A DNA stretch of 64,000 bases. It comes from Pseudorhodoferax sp. Leaf265. GTDB taxonomy: Bacteria; Pseudomonadota; Gammaproteobacteria; Burkholderiales; Burkholderiaceae_C. The DNA is taken from the NCBI RefSeq assembly GCF_001422365.1, contig NZ_LMMT01000023.1, forward strand, positions 186,001 to 250,000, given 5' to 3'. Of this stretch, positions 57,544-64,000 are shown one piece after another. Below the pieces are notes generated by a model, which made no database searches, was not told the DNA's origin, and was given only the letters and a program-made list of their open reading frames with translations. The translations under genes were made by a program, and so were the position numbers. Numbering within the stretch: position 1 is the stretch's first letter; the number at the start of each line of letters is the position of its first letter.

Positions 57544-58946
57544 GGCGCGGCCCTCCCCTGCACGAAGGTCGCCACGCGCTGGCCCGCCAGGCGCAGCGCG
57601 GCCAGCAGCCGCGTATCGCCGGCCAGGTCGCCCCACAGCTGGCGGTCGGCCACCAGCGCAGCCTCGGGCTCGGGCGCGGCGCAGATGGCATGCGCGGCCG
57701 CCGGGTCCATGCCCTGGTCCTGGTAGGCATAGGGCAGTCGGCCCGCATGCCAGCGCTGCAGGAAGGCCAGGAACAACGCCGGCAGCATGGCCACGGCGGC
57801 GATGCTCTGGCCGGCGGCGAGCCGCTCGCGCACCGTGGGCGCGATGAAGCCCGGGATCTTGGCGAAGCCGTCGGCCGCCACGCGCTGGTTGGTATCGCGG
57901 ATCGCCGGGTTGGCGAAGCGCTCGAGCACCACGTCGCGGTAGGCCGGGAGGTCCACCGGGCTTGCGTGGCCGGGCCGGTGCAGGCAGGGAATCACGTCGT
58001 CGCTCACGTAGTCGTAGGCCATCTGCCGGATGTCCGGGTCCAGCGTGCCCTCGTGGATGTAGTCCAGGCCGGCCAATGTACCCGCCCAGGCGATGCAGCT
58101 GTGGCTGGCGTTGAGGATGCGGATCTTGGCCTCCTCGTAGGGCTGGACCGAGCGCACCAGTTCCACGCCGACCTGCTCCCAGGCCGGGCGGCCGGCCGCG
58201 AAGTCGTCCTCGATGACCCACTGGATGAAGCTCTCGCCCGTGACCGGCGCGGCGTCGTCGATGCCGGTGGCCTGGTGCACGCGTTCGCGCAATTCGGGTG
58301 GCGGGCGCGGCGTGATGCGGTCCACCATGGCGTTCGGGCAGGTGGTGTGCTGGCGTGTCCAGGCCGCCAGCGGGCCTTCGCCCGCAGCCTCCAGGAACGC
58401 CAGCATCGCGGCGCGGAAGCGCTCGCCGTTGTGGCGCAGGTTGTCGCAGTTCAGCAGCGTGAGCGGGCCGGCACCGGCCGCATGGCGCGCGCGCAGAATG
58501 GCGGCCACGGCGCCGTAGATGGTTTCGCCGGCCTCGCCGCGCGCCGCGCGCGCGATGTCGGCCGCCAGCTCGGGCTGGCCGGCGTCGAGCCGGTGCAAGG
58601 GGTCCAGGTAGTAGCCGGCCTCGGTCACCGTGAACGAGACGATGCGCGTGGCGGGATCGGCACCGCGCACCACCATGGCCGGCAGGCCAGGCGCGTAGGG
58701 GATGACTTCGCGGATGGCCGTGATGCGCTCGTAGCGGCGCACGCCGGCCGGCGTGACCGTCTCCAGCGTGTAGGCGCCGCCCTGGTCGGCCAGGGCTTGC
58801 AGCACGTCGGCCATGTCGGGCCGGATGTTGCAGCCGGCCAACTGCCAGCGCCGGTCGCCTGCATCCATCAGGCGCTGCAGGTAGACAGCCTGGTGTGCGC
58901 GGTGGAAGGAGCCCAGGCCCAGGTGCAGGATGGTGGACGGGGTCAT
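57540..58946 (-). CDS. dalD-like: mannitol/D-arabinitol dehydrogenase (long-chain polyol dehydrogenase)
   Basis: 468-residue NAD-dependent dehydrogenase. The N-terminal HLGLGSFHRAHQAVY nucleotide loop, the LNCDNLRHNG motif and the catalytic lysine segment KIRILNASHS are typical of the mannitol dehydrogenase family; the length fits D-arabinitol 4-dehydrogenase. It oxidises arabinitol to xylulose and/or mannitol to fructose. Both a xylulokinase and a fructokinase follow in the same operon. The ABC transporter genes precede it by 3 bases. Confidence 0.93.
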   Translation of the reverse strand: MTPSTILHLGLGSFHRAHQAVYLQRLMDAGDRRWQLAGCNIRPDMADVLQALADQGGAYTLETVTPAGVRRYERITAIREVIPYAPGLPAMVVRGADPATRIVSFTVTEAGYYLDPLHRLDAGQPELAADIARAARGEAGETIYGAVAAILRARHAAGAGPLTLLNCDNLRHNGERFRAAMLAFLEAAGEGPLAAWTRQHTTCPNAMVDRITPRPPPELRERVHQATGIDDAAPVTGESFIQWVIEDDFAAGRPAWEQVGVELVRSVQPYEEAKIRILNASHSCIAWAGTLAGLDYIHEGTLDPDIRQMAYDYVSDDVIPCLHRPGHASPVDLPAYRDVVLERFANPAIRDTNQRVAADGFAKIPGFIAPTVRERLAAGQSIAAVAMLPALFLAFLQRWHAGRLPYAYQDQGMDPAAAHAICAAPEPEAALVADRQLWGDLAGDTRLLAALRLAGQRVATFVQGRAAP

Positions 58947-58949
58947 GTT

Positions 58950-59984
<1,035 letters not shown>

Positions 59985-59996
59985 GGGAGGCTCCGT

Positions 59997-60833
59997 TTAC
60001 TTGACCGCACCGAAGGTGAGGCCCTGGACGAGTTGCTTCTGGCTGAACCAGCCGAAGACGACGATGGGCGCGATCGCCATCAGCGAGGCGGCCGACAGCT
60101 TGGCCCAGAACAAGCCCTCGGGGCTGGAGTACGAGGCGATCAGCGTGGCCAGCGTGCCGGCCTTGGCCGAGGTGAGGTTCAATGCCCAGAAGGCCTCGTT
60201 CCAGCTCAGCACCAGGCACAGCAGGCCGCAGGACGCCAGGCCGCCGACCGACAGCGGCAGCACCACCTCGCGGAACTCGGTCCACAGGTTGGCGCCGTCC
60301 ATGCGCGCGGCCTCCAGGATCTCGGCCGGGATCTCCTTGTAGTTGGTGTAGAGCATCCACACCATGATGGGCAGGTTGGACAGCGTGAACACGATGATCA
60401 GCGCGGGCAGCGTGTCCAGCATGCCGGCGCTCTGGGCCAGCACGTAGATGGGCACCAGCGCGCCGACGGCCGGCATCATCTTGGTCGACAGCATCCACAT
60501 CAGGATGTCGCGCGTGGACTTCGTCTTGAAGAAGGCCATCGAGTACGCGGCGGGCGCGGCAATCGCCAGACCCAGGATGGTCGAGGCCACGCTGGCGATC
60601 AGCGAGTTCTTCGCGTAGAGCAGGTAGTCGCTGCGGCTTTGCACCTCGGCGAAGTTGTGCAGCGTGGGCTCGAACACGAACAGCGGCGGTACGGCGATGG
60701 CCTGCAGCTCGGTCTTGAAGGCCGTGAGGAACAGCCAGCCCAGCGGGAAGAACAGCAGCAGGGCAAGCGCCCAGGCCACGACGGTGCGCAGCGCGGTGGG
60801 CCAGAAGGTGTTGGGGGGTGCACTGGCTTGCAT
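59997..60833 (-). CDS. sugar/polyol ABC transporter permease (MalG/SmoG type)
   Basis: 278-residue inner-membrane permease with six predicted helices. The coupling loop EILEAARMDGANLWTEFREVVLPLSVGG matches the EAA motif of carbohydrate permeases. ATG 60833 follows the previous permease stop after two bases. A much longer frame reading through upstream genes in this phase is not coding. Confidence 0.95.
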   Translation of the reverse strand: MQASAPPNTFWPTALRTVVAWALALLLFFPLGWLFLTAFKTELQAIAVPPLFVFEPTLHNFAEVQSRSDYLLYAKNSLIASVASTILGLAIAAPAAYSMAFFKTKSTRDILMWMLSTKMMPAVGALVPIYVLAQSAGMLDTLPALIIVFTLSNLPIMVWMLYTNYKEIPAEILEAARMDGANLWTEFREVVLPLSVGGLASCGLLCLVLSWNEAFWALNLTSAKAGTLATLIASYSSPEGLFWAKLSAASLMAIAPIVVFGWFSQKQLVQGLTFGAVK

Positions 60834-60835
60834 GT

Positions 60836-61693
60836 TCAATCCAGGTTCTTGCCGATGATGCGGATCAGGAAGGCCGCGACGATGTTGGCCAGCACGACGG
60901 CGAACAGCGCGCCGGCCGAGGCCACGCCCACGTCGAAGTTCAGCAGCGACTGCTTGAAGATCATGTAGGTCAGGTTGGTGCTGGCGTTGCCGGGGCCGCC
61001 GCTGGTGGTGATCGCGATCTCGGCGAACACCGAGAGCAGGAAGATCATCTCGATCATGATGACCACGGCCATGGCCCGGCCCAGGTGCGGCAGGGTCAGG
61101 TAGAAGAAGCGCTGCACGGCGGTGGCGCCGTCCATGCGCGCGGCCTCCATCTGCTCGCGGTCCAGCGACTGCAGCGAGGTGATGAAGATCAGGCACGCGA
61201 ACGGCAACCACTGCCAGGCCACCATGACGATGACCGAGAACAGCGGCAGGTCGGTCAGCCAGTCCACGGGGTCGGCGCCGAAGAACTTCCAGACGTTGGC
61301 CAGCACCCCGTAGATCGGGTTCATCATCATGTGTTTCCACAGCAGCGCGTTGACCGCGGGCATGACGAAGAACGGCGAGATCAGCAGCACGCGCACGATG
61401 CCCTGGCCCGGGAACGGATCGTTGACGAGCAGCGCCAGCAGCACGCCGCCGACCAGCGTGACGCCGATCACGCTGCCGATCAGCACCAGCGTGTTGCCCA
61501 CCGCCGGCCAGAAGTCCGGATCGGTGACGAAGTACTCGAAGTTCGAGAGGCCGGCGAAGGGGTGTTCGCCGGGCTGCATGAGGTTGTAGCTGACGAACGA
61601 GAAGTACAGCGTCATCAGCAGCGGCACGATCGACCAGAGGAGGAGCGTGACGACCGCGGGGGCCATCAAGGCCCGGGGCAACAGCCGGTTCAT
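60836..61693 (-). CDS. sugar/polyol ABC transporter permease (MalF/SmoF type)
   Basis: 285-residue inner-membrane permease with about six helices. The EAA loop reads EQMEAARMDGATAVQRFFYLTLPHLG. It pairs with the following permease to form the channel. The ATG at 61693 is 12 bases downstream of the binding-protein stop. Confidence 0.95.
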   Translation of the reverse strand: MNRLLPRALMAPAVVTLLLWSIVPLLMTLYFSFVSYNLMQPGEHPFAGLSNFEYFVTDPDFWPAVGNTLVLIGSVIGVTLVGGVLLALLVNDPFPGQGIVRVLLISPFFVMPAVNALLWKHMMMNPIYGVLANVWKFFGADPVDWLTDLPLFSVIVMVAWQWLPFACLIFITSLQSLDREQMEAARMDGATAVQRFFYLTLPHLGRAMAVVIMIEMIFLLSVFAEIAITTSGGPGNASTNLTYMIFKQSLLNFDVGVASAGALFAVVLANIVAAFLIRIIGKNLD

Positions 61694-61705
61694 GGCGATG
61701 GCTCT

Positions 61706-63013
61706 TTACTTGTAGTAGCCCGCCTTCTTCATCTCGCGCTCGGCCAGGGTCTGCGAGGTCTTGAGCGCCTGCTCCACCGTGGAACGGCCGGCCAGGGCCG
61801 CGCTCATCTGCTGGCCCACGCCCACGCCGATGGCCTGGAACTCGGGGATGGCCGCGTACTGCACGCCGACATAGGGCGACTTGGCCAGGGTGCTGTCGTT
61901 CGGGTTGGCCGAGTCGATGGCCTTCTTCTCGGCCGCGGCGAACACCGCGACCTTCTGGAACGCGGGGTTGGCATAGGTGCTCTGGCGTGTGCCGGTGGGC
62001 ACGGCGTGCCAGCCGTGGGTCTTGGCGACCAGGTTCACGTAGTCCTTGGAGGTGGCCCAGCGGATGAACTTCTGCGCCGCCTCGTTCTTCGTGGAGCTGG
62101 ACGGGATCGCCAGGTTCCAGGACCACAGCCAGTTCGCGCCCTTGGGCGTGACGGCCGTGGGCGCCTGCGCGAAGGCCACCTTGTCGGCCACCTTGGACTG
62201 CTTGGGGTCGCTGATGAAGGACGCGGCGATGGTCGCGTCCACCCACTGCGCGCACTTGCCTTCGTTGAACAGCGCCAGGTTCTCGTTGAAGCTGTTGGCC
62301 GAGGCGCCGGGCGGGCCATACTGCTTCATGAGGTCCACGTAAAACGTGATCGCGTCCTTCCAGGGCTTGGATTCGAGTTGCGGCTTCCAGGCCATGTCGA
62401 ACCACTGGCCGCCCCAGGTGTTGACCATGGTGGTGACCAGGGCCATGTTGTCGCCCCAGCCCGGCTTGCCGCGCAGGCACATGCCGTAGACGCCGGCCTT
62501 GGGGTCGTGCACCTTGGCCGCGAAGGCCTTGACCTGCGCCCAGGTCGGCCGCTCGCCGAGCTGCACGCCGGCCTTGTCGGCCAGGTCCTTGCGGTACATC
62601 AGCATGGAGCTTTCGGCGTAGAACGGCGCGGCGTACAGTTTGCCCTCGTAGGACAGGCCTTCGCGGATGGCGGGCAGCAGGTCGTCCACGTCGTAGGCGG
62701 CGTCGGTGGCGATGGGCTTCAACCAACCCTTCTTGGACCAGATCGGCGCCTCGTACAGGCCGATGGTCATCACGTCGAACTGCCCCCCCTTGGTGGCGAT
62801 GTCGGTCGTCACGCGCTGGCGCAGCACCCCCTCCTCGAGCGTCACCCACTTGAGCTTGATGCCGGGGTTGGCCTTCTCGAACTCGGGTGTCAGCTTCTGC
62901 ATCTCGATCATGTGGCCGTTGTTCACGGTGGCGATGACGAGCTCCTGGGCCTGGGCGGCCAGGCCGATGCTGGCCAGTGCGGCAACGAGGGCGGTGCGAA
63001 CGAAACGCTGCAT
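61706..63013 (-). CDS. ABC transporter solute-binding protein for sugar alcohols
   Basis: 435-residue periplasmic binding protein (signal peptide to about 21, GLAAQA-QEL). The length and the segments FEKANPGIKLKWVTLEEG, QFDVMTIGLYEAPIW and GWHAVPTGTRQSTY resemble sorbitol/mannitol-binding SmoE/MtlE proteins. It is the first gene of the nine-gene operon ending at queC. ATG 63013 has a CAGGAGA site 4 bases upstream, consistent with high expression. Confidence 0.94.
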   Translation of the reverse strand: MQRFVRTALVAALASIGLAAQAQELVIATVNNGHMIEMQKLTPEFEKANPGIKLKWVTLEEGVLRQRVTTDIATKGGQFDVMTIGLYEAPIWSKKGWLKPIATDAAYDVDDLLPAIREGLSYEGKLYAAPFYAESSMLMYRKDLADKAGVQLGERPTWAQVKAFAAKVHDPKAGVYGMCLRGKPGWGDNMALVTTMVNTWGGQWFDMAWKPQLESKPWKDAITFYVDLMKQYGPPGASANSFNENLALFNEGKCAQWVDATIAASFISDPKQSKVADKVAFAQAPTAVTPKGANWLWSWNLAIPSSSTKNEAAQKFIRWATSKDYVNLVAKTHGWHAVPTGTRQSTYANPAFQKVAVFAAAEKKAIDSANPNDSTLAKSPYVGVQYAAIPEFQAIGVGVGQQMSAALAGRSTVEQALKTSQTLAEREMKKAGYYK

Positions 63014-63089
63014 GGTGTCTCCTGTCATGGAATCGGTGTGCCGCGATTCTGGAGACTCTGCCTTGCGTGTGTTGTACCTGTTCAGTCCA

Positions 63090-63114
63090 CCATTGATACT
63101 TTTATGCGCAATGG
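63090..63114. promoter_or_regulatory. inverted repeat upstream of the polyol operon
   Basis: CCATTG and CAATGG face each other across 13 bases, 77-101 bases upstream of the binding-protein ATG. It is the only clear dyad in the 136-bp interval and the only obvious candidate operator for the AraC protein. Confidence 0.4.
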
Positions 63115-63149
63115 ACCCCGGATATTCCCTTGGGTCGCAGGACTGAGCA

Positions 63150-64000
63150 TCAGCCTGGCGGAAGCGCCAGGCGTTCGGCCATGCCGCTCAGGGCCTGCAG
63201 CGCGGCAGCGGGCACGGCCACGTCGTGCGGGCCCCGCACTTCGGCCTCGCGTGGATTGATGCGCACCAGTTGCGCCCCAAAACCGCGTTGCAATCCCTGC
63301 ACGAAGTGGCGCACCGAGGGCACGGCCGTGCCAGCGCCGATCTCGACCACGGCCAGCCGCGCACGCAGGCGGCGCAGGCCCGCGAGCCAGTCCTGCAGCT
63401 GCGCCGCCTGCGTCTGTTCCCGCTGCGCATTCCAATCGCCGTCGCCGAACATCAGGATGTTGGGCCGCGCGAGCGCACCGCAGTGCGGGCAGCGCGGCGG
63501 CGCGTTCAGGAGCCGGCAGTGCGCGGCATCGACCTCGGGCACGAACGCATCGGCCGGCCAGACGGCGCCGCGGCAATCGTCGATGCACTGCAGATGGTGG
63601 ATCGATCCATGGCACTCCAGCAGCGCGGCGGGTGCTGCGCCGGCCTGCTGGAAATGGCCATCGACATTGCTCGTGAACACCGCCCAGCCCGCGCGCATGC
63701 GCCGGCCCCAGGTGTCCAGCAACGCGAAACCCGCGTGCGGCTGCGTGGCGCGGTACAGCGCGAGCCGGTGCCCGTAGAAGCCCCAGGCCAGGGCCGGGTC
63801 GCGCCGGAAACTGGCAGGCGAGGCGGCCGTGTAGAAGTCGATGCCGGCGCGGCCGAGCGCCGGATAGGCGCGCCAGAAACCCTCGGGGCCGCGGAAGTCC
63901 GGCAGGCCCGAATCCACCCCCATGCCGGCACCGGCAGCCACGACCAACGCGTCGGCCTGCGCGATGCAGGCGGCGGCATGGTCGAGTGGGGAATCCGGCA
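63150..64000 (-). CDS. Sir2-type NAD-dependent protein deacylase (5' truncated by window edge)
   Basis: At least 283 residues; the frame is open to the window end, so the start lies outside. The NAD-binding GAGMGVDSGLPDFRG, SNVDGHF, the catalytic His in ECHGSIHHLQC and the zinc cysteines CIDDC and CPHC (CX4C...CX2C) are in place. It removes acyl groups from lysines. The ADPr/NAD fold continues with VEIGAGTAVPSVRHFVQG and ends at 63150. It stands opposite the polyol operon promoter. Confidence 0.92.
   Translation of the reverse strand, partial: PDSPLDHAAACIAQADALVVAAGAGMGVDSGLPDFRGPEGFWRAYPALGRAGIDFYTAASPASFRRDPALAWGFYGHRLALYRATQPHAGFALLDTWGRRMRAGWAVFTSNVDGHFQQAGAAPAALLECHGSIHHLQCIDDCRGAVWPADAFVPEVDAAHCRLLNAPPRCPHCGALARPNILMFGDGDWNAQREQTQAAQLQDWLAGLRRLRARLAVVEIGAGTAVPSVRHFVQGLQRGFGAQLVRINPREAEVRGPHDVAVPAAALQALSGMAERLALPPG

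Noticed and set aside
59997-62849. 950-codon minus-strand frame spanning three transporter genes
   Set aside because: Only its last 278 codons (from 60833) match a permease; the rest is out of frame with the second permease and binding-protein genes.

Overview
The window reads as high-GC (roughly 70%) betaproteobacterial DNA, most likely Burkholderiales/Comamonadaceae. The protein families support this: an orphan DctP solute receptor, a TrfA-type initiator, a complete PQQ alcohol-oxidation cluster with its SoxYZ-like carrier, paired imelysin/di-haem oxidoreductase genes and a MsmX-type polyol ABC system. The gene density is that of a chromosome or chromid. No rRNA, tRNA or CRISPR array was seen.

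Layout. 1-9.8 kb: end of a sensor kinase; a Fur-box-controlled TonB receptor translationally coupled to a methyltransferase; gluconate kinase plus gluconate 5-dehydrogenase; a PAS-GGDEF-EAL protein behind a chemoreceptor; a small unknown protein. 9.84-11.6 kb: a replicon-like module. It has nine exact copies of TCAAACCACGA plus degenerate copies, a 22-bp-phased array, an AT-rich tract with 11-bp-phased TAATC, a TrfA-like initiator gene and a 17-bp inverted repeat made of the same motif. 11.6-24.4 kb: a quinoprotein alcohol-oxidation cluster, with a sigma-54 activator, a flavocytochrome-type flavoprotein, a metallo-hydrolase, a SoxYZ-like carrier, a TolA/TonB-like coiled-coil protein, an aldehyde dehydrogenase, cytochrome c-550, a PQQ dehydrogenase, a pentapeptide protein, azurin and DUF779. 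24.4-36.6 kb: an unknown protein, a CoA transferase plus HAD pair, an orphan TRAP receptor divergent from a lactonase, a carotenoid-oxygenase/MerR pair, and two regulator/MFS exporter pairs. 36.7-41.4 kb: a four-gene iron-related periplasmic operon with a Fur-like box. 41.6-53.2 kb: housekeeping and accessory singles (transglutaminase, YgiQ, a degenerate HD-GYP protein, MFS, MscS, YCII, a MarR-GNAT fusion, 3-hydroxybutyrate dehydrogenase plus acetoacetate decarboxylase, a split chromate transporter). 53.24-53.48 kb: a 238-bp element with 19-bp perfect terminal inverted repeats. 53.5-63 kb: a nine-gene polyol uptake and catabolism operon ending, unexpectedly, in queC. The right edge holds a truncated Sir2 deacetylase.

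How it works together. In the quinoprotein cluster an alcohol would be oxidised in the periplasm by the PQQ enzyme, with electrons passing to cytochrome c-550 and azurin; the aldehyde would be finished in the cytosol by the ALDH. Four copies of a TGTCGCAA-N3-GCG motif lie at the promoters of this cluster, and a -24/-12-like promoter precedes the ALDH gene, which fits the sigma-54 activator encoded in the cluster. In the polyol operon, arabinitol or mannitol enters by the ABC importer, is oxidised to xylulose or fructose, and is phosphorylated by one of two dedicated kinases.

The most unusual region is the iteron/TrfA module, which has the architecture of an iteron-controlled replication origin although its neighbours look chromosomal. 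Whether it is an active origin of a chromid or megaplasmid, a domesticated remnant, or a self-regulating initiator gene cannot be decided from this window.
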